Below are positions 1 to 10,022 of a DNA stretch of 64,000 bases, in pieces. Position 1 is the first letter of the stretch. Every line of letters starts with the position of its first letter. The DNA comes from Ricinus communis (lineage: Eukaryota; Streptophyta; Magnoliopsida; Malpighiales; Euphorbiaceae): assembly GCF_019578655.1 (NCBI RefSeq), contig NC_063257.1, positions 28,572,362-28,636,361 of the forward strand. Direction: 5' to 3'. The position numbers and the translations under genes were made by a program. The notes beneath the pieces were generated by a model that had not been told where the DNA came from, ran no database searches, and saw only the letters and a list, made by a program, of their open reading frames with translations.

Positions 1-226
1 AATAAAGATTATCATTCATCAATTCATTTTTTAGAAATGAATTTGGCTTTGATATTTATAGCCAAAACAAGACAAAGAAACCTAAATGGATGTCTTTTGA
101 GCTTTCCCACGTTTTCCCCTTTAATTCCCCTTAAAACTCATTAAAAATGGCTATTTTTTAAATTGATGGCATTCATTTTGTAACTCCCAAATGACAACTA
201 AACATGTGCACTCATTTGTAACTCCA
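1..226 (-). repeat. Inverted LTR fragment of gypsy element A
   Basis: Read on the minus strand, this stretch matches about 2693-2919 at high similarity. Shared words include TCATTTGGGAGTTACAAAAT and a TATA-like CTATAAATAT (here the complement of about 53-62). It is therefore an LTR fragment in opposite orientation to the LTR that follows the pol remnant. It continues beyond the left edge of the window, so its true end is not visible. Confidence 0.8.
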
Positions 227-513
227 CACAACACACATATAACTCACACCTAATAAAATAATCCTTAATTCAATAAAACTAAACTAAAACAATTACTTAA
301 GCTAAAACTCAAAAGATAAGAACCCATATAAATATGAATTAAGCCTAAAGGCCTAATCATAGCCAAATGGCTTTTATTCTTCAAAATGGACTGAATGCTT
401 CATTATAAGGTTGGACTCTTATTTTCATGCATGAGTTGCATTTCCATTTCAGACCTTTTGGTGCATGCCTTTGCAATAGAATCTCATGGCAGCCTTGATT
501 CAAATCAACTAGT
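227..513. other. AT-rich spacer without recognisable gene
   Basis: No coding similarity, RNA gene or repeat partner was recognised between the inverted LTR piece and the first recognisable pol codons. A short 62-codon open frame at 395-583 runs through it but resembles nothing and overlaps the start of real pol sequence in another frame. It is probably degenerate retroelement sequence. Confidence 0.4.
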
Positions 514-1204
514 GTGCATGATGTTGGGAGTTTTCATGGTCTTGCTAGCTTTTATAGGAGATTCATTAAGGATTTCTCTATAATTGCTGCACCTTTAACT
601 GAATGCATTAAAAAGAATATGGGTTTCAAGTGGGGAAGTGAACAAGATGATGCTTTTAACTTGCTAAAAGACAAACTTAGTTCAACACCTTTACTTACTT
701 TGTCTAACTTTACTAAAACCTTTGAGGTTGAGTGTGCTGCAAGTGGAATAGGTGTTGGTGGAGTCTTCATGCAAGAAGGAAGACTAATTGTGTTCTTTAG
801 TGAGAAGCTAAGTGGAGCAAGTCTAAACTACCTAACTTATCAAAGAGTTTTATGCCTTAATAAGAGTTTTAAAGACACGGCAACACTATCTTTGGTATAA
901 GGAATTCATTATATATACCGACCACGAGTCTTTGAAATATCTCAAAGGACAAGGGAAGTTAAGCCATAGGCATGCTAAATGGGTGGAATCTATTAAATCC
1001 TTTCCATACATCATCAAGTACAAACAAGGTAAAGAGAATGTTGTTGCCGATGCTCTATCTAGAAGGTATGCTCTAATTTCTACACTTGATGCAAAATTAT
1101 TGGGTTTTAAGTTCATTAAGGAATTATATAAATCATACCATGATTTTGCTAATGTATATGGGGCATATGAGAGATGGAGTTTTGATAAGTTCTATATGAT
1201 ATAA
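514..1204 (+). pseudogene. pol: Gypsy element A: RT C-terminus and RNase H remnant
   Basis: The translation opens with SFHGLASFYRRFIKDFS, the connection after the RT palm in plant Ty3/gypsy polyproteins. It continues through FEVECAASGIGVGGV and, after a frameshift near 890, [21 protein letters not shown] and [21 protein letters not shown] of the RNase H end. The RT fingers and palm with the catalytic YxDD are missing. The first RNase H aspartate (normally in CDASG) reads CAASG, so even this domain would be inactive. The fragment is collinear with the integrase remnant downstream. It is recognisable at family level, but too broken for firm clade assignment. Confidence 0.85.
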
Positions 1205-2027
1205 TGGTTTTCTTTTTAGAGAAAACAAGTTATGTGTGCCTCAATCTTCTTTAAGAGAGTTGCTTATGAGGGAGAAACATGGTGGGGGTTTGATGAGGCA
1301 TTTTGGTGTGAGAAAGACTTCAAATGTTTCTAGTAATCATTTCTTTTAGCCACAAATGAAAAGAGATGTTGAAAAAATATATGAAAGATGCATCACTTAT
1401 AGATAAGCTAAATCTAAAGTGATGCCTGACGGGTTGTATACTCCACTTTCCATACCTAATGAACCTTGGGTAGACAATTCTATGACTTTGTTTTAGGATT
1501 ACATAGGCAAGGGGAGGGAAAGATTCTATTTTTATTATTATTGATAACTTTAGCAAAATGTCACATTTCATTCCATGCCATAAGACAGATGATGCAACTC
1601 ATATTGCGGGGTTGTTTTTCAAAGAAACTGTGAGATTACATTGAGTTCCAAGGACAATTGTTAGTGATAGAGATGTCAAGTTCCTTAGCCACATTTGGAA
1701 GACACTTTGGAGCAAGTTGGGAACAAAGTTTCTATTCTCAACAAGTTGTCATCCATAAACGGATGGACAAACACAGGTGGTTAATAGGACTTTCTCACAA
1801 TTACTGAGGGCAATAATTCAAAGAAATTTGAAGAATTAGGAAGAATGTTTGCCACATGTTGAGTTTGCAAACAATAGGAGTATTCGTGCTACAAAAAGTT
1901 ATTCATATCTTGAGGTTGTATATAGGGTCAATCCATTTACTACATAGATTTACTACCATTACCCATTGATAAGGATAATTTTAAAGGCAAGCAAAAAGCT
2001 GAATCTGTTAAAAGCTCACATGAGAAG
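1205..2027 (+). pseudogene. Gypsy element A: integrase zinc-binding and core remnant
   Basis: Frames in succession contain an HH-CC-like segment (around 1270-1400, with [10 protein letters not shown]), then [30 protein letters not shown] and LPHVEFANNRSI of the DDE core. Stops interrupt it repeatedly: CHPxTDGQTQVVNRT has TAA in place of a glutamine codon near 1757, and RNLKNxEEC has TAG in place of a tryptophan codon near 1839. Several frameshifts are also needed. The order matches a gypsy integrase, so this is a decayed but collinear copy between the RNase H remnant and the integrase C-terminus. Confidence 0.8.
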
Positions 2028-2558
2028 GTGCATGCTCAAATAGAGAAAAGAAATCAACAATATGAAAAGCAACACAACAAGGGGAGAAAGAAAGTTGTAT
2101 TTGAGTCGGGTGACTTGGTTTGGGTGCATTTGAGGAAGGAAAGATTTCCAAGCCAAAGGAAGTCTAAGTTAATGCCAAGAGGGGATGGGCCATTCCAAGT
2201 CCTTGAAAGAATTAATGACAATGCCTATAATCTAGATTTGCCAAGTAAGTATGGAAATATGAGTGATTCTTTTAATGTTACTGATCTTTCTTTATTTGAT
2301 GTAGGTGATGAAGCTGATAACGAGGCTAATTCGAGGATGAATCCTAACGAGAAGACAAGGAATGATGCAACAATGACAAGAACTATAAATGATCCTTTAA
2401 GCATTCAAGGAGGTCCAATGACAAGATCCAAGTCCAAAAGGATGCAAGAAGTTTTGTTAGGCTTAATTAAAGATATTTGGGCTGTTCGAACACAACAAGG
2501 CTCAGCCCTAGGCTTAGGATTGCAAAAAGGGACGAAAGTCATCAATTTATTGCAATAA
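2028..2558 (+). pseudogene. Gypsy element A: integrase C-terminal domain (open, 176 codons)
   Basis: This is an uninterrupted frame for the end of a plant Ty3/gypsy polyprotein. [40 protein letters not shown] (the GPY/F-type module) and NVTDLSLFDVGDE are followed by the acidic tail and GGPMTRSKSKRMQEVLLGLI. The methionine at the start is only the first ATG after the last stop and is not a genuine start. The upstream integrase core is broken, so the product cannot be made as a polyprotein. The tail reads towards or into the 3' LTR, as in element C. No chromodomain is visible. Confidence 0.85.
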
Positions 2559-3235
2559 GTTTGGGCTGAACTCAAAGCTCCAATATAATTGATTTGAAGC
2601 CTTTTTATTTTCATTTTTATTAGGTTTTCTTAAGTTAGAGTGTGATTAGTTGTCATTTGGAGTTACACAATGGATGCACATGATTAGTTATAATTTGGAG
2701 TTACAAAATGGATGCACATGATTAGCTGTCATTTGGGAGTTACAAAATAAGTGTCATCAATGTAAAAAAACCACATTTAATGAGTTTTAATGGGGATTAA
2801 AGGGAAAATGTGGGAAAGCTCAAAAGAAATTCATTTAAGGTTCTTTGTCTTGTTTTGACTATAAATATCAAAGCCAAATTCATTTGAAAAAATTAATTGA
2901 TGAATGATAATCTTCATTTGTTCTTTATGGGTGTTTCTGCTTAAGTTCTTGCATGAACTTTGAACTTATCAAACTATTTTTAGTTTGTCACACTCTCTAA
3001 CCAAAATCTTGTGTTTGATTGTTATCTTATCAATTCATACTTAGTTTGTGGCATTTAGAGTTGAATTCAAGTACTAGTTTCATTATTGGAACTAGTTTTT
3101 CCTAACTCCACTTGAGGAGATCCTTAGGTTTTGGAATCATCTTGATTGGAGGATGTTTTCTTGCATTCCATATGTATCATAACTTATTAGTTATTGGGGT
3201 GTATGGTTCCTAAGATAATGATTTTCTATCATTAA
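2559..3235 (+). repeat. 3' LTR-like region of element A
   Basis: Non-coding sequence after pol contains three diverged copies of a word around GTCATTTGGAGTTACAAAAT (about 2650-2745) and a TATA-like motif. A segment (2693-2919) reappears inverted at 1-226. About 2350-2690 reappears inverted at 6227-6558. The left boundary is uncertain because pol probably overlaps the LTR. The right boundary is set where repeat B begins (TTATTCATATTTAGATTCTAG, about 3236). Confidence 0.6.
2859..2868 (+). promoter_or_regulatory. TATA-like box of LTR A
   Basis: CTATAAATAT lies in the LTR-like region and is conserved in the inverted partner at about 53-62. Position and sequence fit a U3 TATA box. No transcript evidence is available. 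Confidence 0.5.
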
Positions 3236-4222
3236 CTTATTCATATTTAGATTCTAGTTTCTTTTTCTTATAGAATGAGGGCTTTCGCACTATCGAAACT
3301 GCATATAACCGAATCCTTGAGGGTAGTGAGCATATTATTTCAAGTTATGGGTTCTTTTAGGAACTTTGCGGACTTATTTAGACTCACACTAGTGAACATA
3401 GACTTATGCTCATGTTCTTCCTTTCTTTTGTGTTCTTTCTCTACCCTTGTGTTTCAATTAATTCAATTTGATCCTTAAGCTTAGTGATACAGAAGAGAAC
3501 AAAGAACTTGTAATTTCTTTCCTTATCGGATCAAATAGGACAAGATGTAAATCCACATGCATAAGCAAGAAATAATGTTGGTTTTAATTAATCCAAGCAT
3601 AATAAAATCAGAAAAGCGAGCATTTTGATCTTTAAGACGCATATAATGAAGTAATTTCGTTCTGAGTATTATTAGGTAGGCCCACGAGAATTTTTCCTTA
3701 TTTACGTTAAGCTCGCTCAAAAAATTTAGGACTACGAGAGTTGTTGACAAGTCAACTCCTCTCTAGTTCTTGATTTTGTCTTTAGTTTATTCTTATGGAA
3801 TGAGGGCGCACATGCAATGAAAGTAAGTTAGCATATTATTTCAGTTTTCTATTTTATGGAAAATCAAGTTATGGGTTCTTGCAAGAGCTGGGTGGACTCG
3901 TGCAAGTGAACATAGACTTAATGCTCACATCCTTTCATTCTTTTGTGTTCTTTGTCTACCCTTGTGTATAAATCAATTTGATATGATCCAGATGCTTAGT
4001 TATATGGAAGAGAACAAAGAACTTATGATTTCTTTCCTTATTGGATCTGAAATCCTACCAACATTCTCATTCTTTTTATTTCTTTTGTGCCTCTTTTTCT
4101 AATCTATGTCCAACATAATCACGACTTTTGATTGAAAGCACATGGAAGCGATAATCATAGGCATCGATCCAATCCTTTGACAAATGTGAAAAAAGAAAAT
4201 TAGTTGATTAAGTATTGATATC
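3236..4222 (+). repeat. Dispersed non-coding repeat B, copy 1 (rearranged)
   Basis: It shares long blocks with 20417-21832, 28728-29563 and, inverted, 29564-30632 and 32650-33592. Diagnostic words are CTTTCGCACTAT, TTGTTGAC(T/A)AGTCAAC and TTCTTTCCTTATTGGATCTG. The blocks are out of order here: a distal block (3270-3515), then the proximal block (3525-3780), then the distal block again (3795-4070). This suggests two tandem or partially deleted units. It carries no coding capacity. It breaks at 4222, inside the word ending TATTGATATC, where element E begins. The repeat class is unknown; an LTR or LARD-like element is possible. Confidence 0.7.
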
Positions 4223-4372
4223 TGATATGGAACCTCCATAAATAAGCTTGAGAACCCCTTTTGACTCATGGACCCCTAAAACATTAACATGAAAACTCCA
4301 TGAACCAATTCGGTTCAACCCCAAAGAAAGGTTAGAAGACAGATTTCTCAGAAAGATGGTCAAGAATCCGAA
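4223..4372 (-). repeat. Element E downstream LTR-end repeat
   Basis: Direct-repeat partner of 5501-5640, with several mismatches and small indels. Similarity fades beyond about 4372. It starts with TG next to the break in repeat B. Confidence 0.5.
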
Positions 4373-4737
4373 CCTAAGGAAAACTAAGTACCTTAAGCCC
4401 CAATTCCAAATACGCCATAAGGATAGATCAACTCCTTGATAAGTAAGATTTGCATTCAAACAAGAACACAAAGACAAAGCAAACAAGCTTTAAGTTAAAA
4501 ATACTAATTATTATTCGACTTCAACTTAATTTTTACATCAAAATTTGTACTAGCCTTATATTAGCCTTAGAAAACTCAAAATCTTCACTAATAAGGATTT
4601 ACATCTCATCTAAGATAAAGATAACCTTACTAATAAAAGAGATAACTTAAAAAAGTCCTAGTTAGGTTAAAATACATGTGTGGTCGGCTAAAATAAGCCA
4701 TAAAATCCTAATTTACATAAGTCATATAGAGTTGGTC

Positions 4738-5160
4738 TCATAACAGCGTCAAAAGTAGCAAATCATTATCTTTTTTACCATCTTCATTCACCATGTCTTC
4801 AAGATCTTTATTGACTTCGGTAGAGCATTGTAGCTTCTCTACATCATCAATGTTAGTTTCCAATGATAGCTTAGATTTGGCTTCATCTTTAGGCTGCTTA
4901 TATTGACTTTCAACCCACTTCTTCATTTCTTCTAAACTTTGCTAAATTGTTTCACAAGCGCTTCTTATAGATCTTAGCTCTATTGAATATTTATCCTCCT
5001 TAACTTGACGCAGTTGTCTCACTAATTTCTTTAGCTTATGTTTAGGATTACAAAAATCCCATGGAAAATCTTGATGATAATCATCACTCCTTTGTCCCAG
5101 CCATGTATCATAAGATTGATAATGAAGATCTTGATGTTGTCTTACAAACTTCTCAACACA
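4738..5160 (-). pseudogene. Decayed coding remnant inside element E
   Basis: On the minus strand, from about 5160 to 4738, a frame reads a charged sequence: VRQHQDLHYQSYDTW, then DFCNPKHKLKKLVRQLRQ, then, after stops, MKKWVESQYKQPKDEAKS and an acidic, lysine-rich tail. The last 62 codons (4738-4926) are open. I do not recognise the family. The position between PBS and downstream LTR end would suit a gag-like gene, but no zinc knuckle or protease motif is visible. Confidence 0.35.
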
Positions 5161-5486
5161 TAACTCAAGTGTTTAACACTCAAAACAAATCAGAATTAAA
5201 ATGACACAAAAAGAAGAAGACAAAACTAGACTTAATAATAAGATTAAGCCAAAACACAATAAAAAATGTAACAACAAGATGTAATGGAGAATAACTAATA
5301 TTAATAAATGAACAATAAAAGGTACAGAGTAAAACAATTTTTTTTTTTTAATTTTAGAACTCTAACAATTGACTTAAATAAAAAACTAATAACAAGAACC
5401 GAATTAAAAGAAAGAACAAAGAAACACAAAAAAATCAAAATTGACTAATGAAAATATGAAAGGATAAAATATGATCTAGAGCCAAA

Positions 5487-5498
5487 GCTTTGATACTA
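5487..5498 (-). other. Primer-binding-site-like motif (initiator Met type), element E
   Basis: The minus strand reads TAGTATCAAAGC, two mismatches from TGGTATCAGAGC. It lies two bases from the LTR-like TGATATG terminus at 5501. That spacing is normal for a PBS. Confidence 0.55.
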
Positions 5499-5500
5499 AA

Positions 5501-5640
5501 TGATATGAAAACTCCATGAATAAGCTTGAGAATCCTATTTGAATTGCGGACCACTAACACATTAACATGGAAACCCCAAGAACCAATTTGGTTCAACCCC
5601 TAAGAAAGATTAGAAAACATACTACCTGGAAAGATGATCA
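5501..5640 (-). repeat. Element E upstream LTR-end repeat
   Basis: Direct repeat of 4223-4372, adjacent to the PBS-like motif. The LTR probably extends to the right into the quasi-repetitive stretch. Confidence 0.5.
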
Positions 5641-5744
5641 AGAATTAGATTAATGAGCCTTGAACTTAAATCCAATTGTTCAAGCCTTGATATGTCCTTA
5701 GCCCAAATGTCTTGGATAAGCTCATCGAGTAGTAATTTGAATCG

Positions 5745-5940
5745 AACTAGGACTCCTAGTTGAATTAGGATTCCTTTTGTTACTTGAACTCCTAATATCA
5801 TCAAGATTCCTTATAGGACTAGGATTCCTAGTTGAGTTAGGACTGCATATTGGACCAGAATTTCTTGAGCTAGTAGGATTTGCATCATCAAGACTCCTTG
5901 TTGGAGTAGAATTCATTGTGCTAGTTTGGTTCGTATCAGA
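5745..5940. repeat. Quasi-periodic CTAGGATTCCTAGTTG-type tract
   Basis: Variants of GGACTAGGATTCCTAGTTG and ATCATCAAGA(T/C)TCCTT recur irregularly. The tract is open on both strands; the minus frame gives a Ser/Asn/Arg/Pro-rich 64-residue string with NPSPIRN-like repeats. This looks like low-complexity repeat sequence, not a gene. Confidence 0.45.
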
Positions 5941-6059
5941 GTTTCTCCTGAAACATGCCTAATGAGAAAACAAGAAACAAAGTTGGCATCATTTGATATA
6001 GGAAGGAATGACCAAAACAAGCACTAATACTCCTAAAAAACCACGAGGGGCGGCTGCCT

Positions 6060-6170
6060 ACTTGGCTTGGTACTTGATGATTAATGGATCATTTGGGCTT
6101 AGAACTTGATCTTCTTGACTTGGTTGGCTACTTGGCTTCTTGGGCTTTAGGTTTGCATCAGTTCCCTTAG
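6060..6170 (-). pseudogene. Inverted scrap of a gypsy pol 3' end
   Basis: The minus strand matches about 27835-27945 of element C, the stretch between the integrase C-terminus and the terminal GGPLTRARAKR-type tail. The shared word is GTTGGCTACTTGG with flanks. It is a short fragment next to the inverted A-type fragment. Breakpoints are approximate. Confidence 0.65.
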
Positions 6171-6177
6171 GCATGAT

Positions 6178-6226
6178 GACTTCAGATGACACAAGGATTG
6201 GCCTAAGGAGTCATGGGAATTCAATT
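6178..6226 (+). repeat. Fragment of repeat B
   Basis: Contains GATGACACAAGGATTGGC and AAGGAGTCATGGGAATTCAA, the block found in full at about 21505-21555 and inverted near 33520-33575. It is probably the far side of the B copy interrupted by element E. Confidence 0.65.
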
Positions 6227-6558
6227 GACAACTAATCATGTGCATCCATTTTGTAACTCTAAATGACAACTAATTACACCATAACTTAAGAAAATCTAAT
6301 AAAAAAATGAAAATAAAAATGCTTCAAATGAATTTTATTGGACCTATGAGTTCAGTCCAAACTTATTGCACCAAATTGATGATTTTGGTTCCTTTTTGCA
6401 ATCCTAAACCTTGGGCTGAGCCTTATTGTATTTGAACACTCCAAATGTCTTTAATTAAGCCCAATAAAACTTCTTGCGTCCTTTTGGACTTGGATATTGT
6501 CATTGGACCTTCTTGAAAGCTTAAAGGATCATTTGTAATTCTCATCTTTATTGCATCA
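6227..6558 (-). repeat. Inverted fragment of element A (pol end plus LTR start)
   Basis: The minus strand matches about 2350-2690, covering the last 60-70 pol codons and the beginning of the LTR-like region. It abuts the truncated Athila LTR at 6559-6561, so that junction is a rearrangement breakpoint. Confidence 0.8.
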
Positions 6559-6560
6559 GA

Positions 6561-6718
6561 CAACTTTATTGATTTTTTTTAGGGTTAGATATCATAAGAC
6601 GCTGTAGGAGTTCTAGGATCACCGTTACTCGAGAATACGACCTTGATACTCACCATTAGTGCTAATATACATTGATAGGTTCACTGCCTTAGATTGTCGC
6701 TACACAAATAGCTTATCA
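6561..6718 (+). repeat. 5' LTR, last 158 bp only
   Basis: Matches the end of the 3' LTR (about 20257-20416) from CAACTT(T/C)ATTGATTTT onward and ends in TTATCA, as does 20411-20416. The missing upstream part ends at a rearrangement with an inverted gypsy fragment. Confidence 0.88.
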
Positions 6719-6724
6719 ACTTTT

Positions 6725-6743
6725 TGGCACTGTTGCCGGGGAA
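6725..6743 (+). other. Primer-binding site, Athila (tRNA-Asp) type
   Basis: TGGCACTGTTGCCGGGGAA starts six bases after the LTR end. It differs from the usual Athila-type word TGGCGCCGTTGCCGGGGA by G-to-A and C-to-T changes. It would prime minus-strand DNA synthesis. Confidence 0.88.
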
Positions 6744-6885
6744 CTCTTTTATGTGAACTAGAGTGAATTTGTGTTTATGTTAATCAAGACATTATTATTT
6801 TTTATCTTTTCATTTTTTATTACTCTTTATTATATTATTCATCCATGTGTTCTTTGGTTGCTGCCTTTTTATTTCAGATAGTTTA
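6744..6885 (+). other. Athila leader between PBS and gag
   Basis: T-rich leader of about 140 bp. It ends in a pyrimidine tract plus CAG (TTTTTATTTCAG, 6867-6878) just before the gag ATG. That could act as a splice acceptor, but no matching donor is obvious. Confidence 0.4.
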
Positions 6886-7640
6886 TGACTAGGAGCTCTA
6901 ATCCTACTCCTGTAGACCCGCTTACTCAACTAGAGCAATCCCTCCATTTGTTGAGGAAGTGTATGCAAGTAGAAGAGGAGGCATAGATAGAGTTTGAAGC
7001 CCCTGTGAATAGACCAACAGGGATGGGAGACAATAATCGGGCTGCGGATGAAGCCAGGACAATGTACGAGTCTGCTAGACCTTCTCTTGAGGGGACACAG
7101 ACGAGTATATTGCGACCACCTGTGGCGGCCAACAACTTCAAAATAAAGCGAAAGTGATACAAATGGTCCAAAATAGTGTATAAATTGGGGGACTGCCGAG
7201 TGAGGACCCAAACGCTCACATCGCCAACTTCTTAGAGATCTGCGACACCTTCAAGATAACTGGAACAACTGATGCTACCATTCGGTTGAGGCTGTTTACT
7301 TTTTCTCCGAGGAACCGAGCGAAAAGATGATTGTAGTCGCTCCCAGCCAACACTATTATGACATGGAGATCGTTGGCTGAAAAATATTTATATAAGTACT
7401 TTCATCTTGCTAAAACTGTTAAATTGAGAAATGATATATCTTCTTTTGTGCAGTTCGATGACGAGAGCATGTACGATGCTTGGGAGAGGTACAAAGATTT
7501 GCTCTAGTGTTGCCCGCACCACGGACTACCAGTATGGATGTAGGTCTAGACCTTCTACAACGGTTTGAACCTTGCTAGAGGAAATGGCCATGAATAACTA
7601 CCAGTGGGAATCGTCTAGGAGTCAGCCAGTCAAGCAGGGA
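6886..7640 (+). pseudogene. gag: Athila-like gag (capsid region), copy 1
   Basis: ATG at 6886 opens MTRSSNPTPVDPLTQLEQSL. After several stops the capsid-like core follows: GGLPSEDPNAHIANFLEICD, ATIRLRLFTFSPRNRAK, TMTWRSLAEKYLYKYF and FDDESMYDAWERYKDLL. These are the Retrotrans_gag signatures of Athila elements. Stops (for example at the end of RYKDLL, where CGA/CAG-like codons have become TAG) and frame changes disable it. The product would be the structural capsid protein. The equivalent part of copy 2 lies outside the window. Confidence 0.85.
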
Positions 7641-7899
7641 GTAGTCAACCGGTTCCACAGTAGCCTTGGCAGCTCAAGTGGAGCTTCTGACTAAGAAGTT
7701 AGGCCAGCATCAAATGCCGGTTCATGCAGCCTATATAATCTGTGAGTTTTGCGGTGGCCCTCACTATGGTGCAAACTGTAATGCGGGAGATATGTTTACT
7801 TCAACTTCTAATTCTGTGTCTTCGATTGTTTATGTTGACCTTGAACAAGGTCCACCAGGATTTCAGAGACTGCATCAGCAGCCACCACAGCAGCAGTAG
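7641..7899 (+). pseudogene. gag: Athila-like gag zinc-finger region, copy 1
   Basis: An open stretch, part of the gag frame, contains VELLTKKLGQHQMPVHAAY and then CEFCGGPHYGANC (7741-7779). This is a CX2CX3HX4C knuckle with the spacing seen in Athila gag. A Gln/Pro-rich end (LHQQPPQQQ) follows. The counterpart in copy 2 is 63779-64000 on the minus strand. The finger residues are all present, so this module decayed more slowly than its surroundings. Confidence 0.85.
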
Positions 7900-8463
7900 C
7901 AAGCTGGAGCATCACAGCTTTCTCCACAGCCGTGAAGAAATCTAACTTGGAGGAGCTGATGATGAAGTTTGTCACGTCAACTGAGACGAGGTTCCAGTAG
8001 ACTGACAGTGGTCTTAGAAATAAGCAGGCGTCCATTCAAAACTTGGAGAGTTAGATTAGGCAGATTTCTAAGATGATGTCTAAAAGGCAACAAGGATTGC
8101 TCCCCAGCACTACAGAGTCAAACCCAAGGGAGCATTGCAAGGCTATCACCTTGCGATCAGGTAAGCAATTATCTAGCTCTTTACCATTAGCTGATGATGA
8201 TGATGTTTCCTTGTAGGATAACCCAGCTAGGAAGGAGCCAGGGCCTGAGGCGATAGAAGCAGAGAAGATGGAAGACAGGCAGAAGAGCCTTTGAGAGAGT
8301 ACCGGCCACCAGTCCCCTACCCTGCTCGACTTAAGTAGGAGAAGGTTGATAAGCAGTTTGGTAAGTTTCTTGACTTGTTTAAACAACTGCATATTAACCT
8401 ACCTTAAAGGAAATTTTGAGTAACAAAAAGAAGCTAGATGATTTGGGACTAGTGACTCTGAAT
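7900..8463 (+). pseudogene. gag-protease linker, copy 1
   Basis: A degenerate frame leads from the Gln-rich tail to EYRPPVPYPARLK and FGKFLDLFKQLHINLP, a conserved Athila stretch before the protease. Stops and frameshifts occur throughout. The minus-strand equivalent (about 63230-63780) aligns with it except for a diverged patch near 63370-63470. Confidence 0.75.
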
Positions 8464-9741
8464 GAGGAGTGTTCGGCTATTCTTTAGAACAAGCTGCCAC
8501 TCAAAAGGAGAGATCCAGGGAGTTTTACTGTTCCCTGCATTATTGGCGATTTTCCTATTAGTGGTGCATTAGCTAATTTAGGAGCTAGTATTAATTTGAT
8601 GCTCACTAGTTTGTTTGATAAGTTAGGTTTGAGTGAACCTAAGCCCACTAGGATGAGCATTCAGTTAGCTGATAGGACTGTTATGATTCCTAGGGGTATT
8701 ATTGAAGATGTGCTTGTTAAGGTAGAAAAGTTTATTTTTCCTGTTGATTTTATAGTTAGGGACATGGAAGGTGAGAGTACTGTGCCTTTGATCCTAGGTA
8801 GACCTTTTCTTGCTACATCTAAGGCTGTTATAGATGTTTGTGATGGAAAGCTTCAGCTTAGGATAGATGATAAGACCATTACCTTCTACTTAGCTACTAC
8901 TATGAGACATTCTTTAGACCATGATGATGTTGTGCTTTCTATTCATATTCTAGATGATGTGGTTGAGTCTCATTTACAGGAAATATTACTTGATGATCCT
9001 TTGCAGGTAGCATTGCAAGGAGATGAGGAGGAGCTGTCCAACAAGCAAGTGTTGGAGCAGCTCGCTAGTTTGTTAACTACTGAGCCTAGCTGTTCTACTG
9101 ACTCTTTTGTTTCTCTAGACAGGTCAGAAGTGCACAAAATAAAGTCTTCTTTCAAGGAGCCCCCGGCCTTAGAACTGAAGGAGTTACCTAAGCACTTGAG
9201 CTATGGATTCTTGGATGAGGAAGAAAAGTTGCCTGTGATTATTGTAGCAGATTTGACACCTGAGGAGCGAGCAAAGACTCTAGACTCACTCAAGAGGTAT
9301 AAGAAGGCCTTTGCCTATAAGATTGCTGATATTCCCCGGATTAACCCTAGTTTCTGTTCTCACAAGATTCTTATAGAGGATATTTATAGACCAGTAGTTC
9401 AGCCACAGAGGCGGCTTGACCCGAACATGAAGAAAGTAGTGAAAAAGGAGGTAATTAAGCTCCTTGATGCAGGTTTGATTTATCCTATTTCTGACAGTTC
9501 TTGGGTGAGCCCTGTGCAGGTTGTGCCGAAGAAAGGAAGCATGACAGTAATTCGTAATGAGAAGGATGAGTGGATACCCACATGGACGATTACAGGATTC
9601 CGAGTTTGCATTGATTACAGGAGGCTTAATGATGCAACTCGCAAGGATCACTTCCCTCTTCCTTTCATTGATCAGATGTTAGAAAGATTGGCAGGACATA
9701 TGTTTTACTGTTTCCTTAATGGTTTTTCAGGATATTTTTAG
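8464..9741 (+). pseudogene. pol: Athila-like protease and N-terminal reverse transcriptase, copy 1
   Basis: Protease: PGSFTVPCIIGDFPISGALANLGASINLM (in pieces). The catalytic D of the DLGAS-type motif reads N (codon AAT, about 8577), a change also present in copy 2. The motif PLILGRPFLATSKAVIDV follows. RT fingers: GLIYPISDSSWVSPVQVVPK, FRVCIDYRRLNDATRKDHFP and LPFIDQMLERLAGH. The frame is open from 8596 to 9741 and ends at a TAG replacing a glutamine codon after FSGYF; this stop is shared with copy 2. The protein would process Gag-Pol and copy RNA to DNA. The Asp-to-Asn change alone should abolish the protease. Confidence 0.9.
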
Positions 9742-10022
9742 ATTCAATTGCACCTGAAGACCAAGAGAAAACAACTTTCACCTGCCCCTACAGGACTTTT
9801 GCTTATAGACGGATGCCTTTTGGTCTATGCAATGCGCCGGCTACGTTTTAGTGGTGTATGATGGCCATTTTTTATGATATGATTGAGGAGTCAATGGAGG
9901 TATTTATGGATGACTTTTCTATTTTTGGTAATTCATTCTCTCACTGTTTGGCAAATTTAGAACGCATGTTAGCCAGGTGCATTGAGGCTAACTTGGTGCT
10001 GAATTAGGAAAAGTGTCATTTT
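9742..10022 (+). pseudogene. pol: Athila-like RT palm, copy 1
   Basis: After a frame change the palm continues as FAYRRMPFGLCNAPATF. A TAG follows that replaces CAG (copy 2 keeps CAG), then VFMDDFSIFG (about 9899-9928) with both catalytic aspartates, then LERMLARCIEANLVLN. TAG in place of TGG follows (about 10006), shared with copy 2. It links directly to the RNase H frame. Confidence 0.88.

Larger units (their letters stand above)
4223..5960 (-). mobile_element. Small minus-strand retroelement-like insertion (element E)
   Basis: Two direct repeats, about 4223-4372 and 5501-5640, both begin TGATATG on the plus strand and share AATAAGCTTGAGAA, CACATTAACATG and CAATTYGGTTCAACCCC. Immediately beside the second one, the minus strand reads TAGTATCAAAGC (5487-5498). 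This is 10 of 12 matches to the initiator-tRNA-Met primer-binding word used by many plant LTR elements. This fits minus-strand LTR ends plus a PBS, with about 1.1 kb between. The far (5' LTR) end was not resolved; 5960 is an estimate. The element splits repeat B, whose remainder resumes near 6178. Confidence 0.5.

Noticed and set aside
5722..5962. Ser/Arg-rich minus-strand protein or its plus-strand partner
   Set aside because: Both strands are open across a quasi-periodic repeat. No start signal or recognisable domain.
8596..9741. Intact 381-codon host aspartic protease-like gene
   Set aside because: The frame is the protease-RT part of a retrotransposon polyprotein, begins at an internal methionine, has Asn for the catalytic Asp and ends at a mutational stop.
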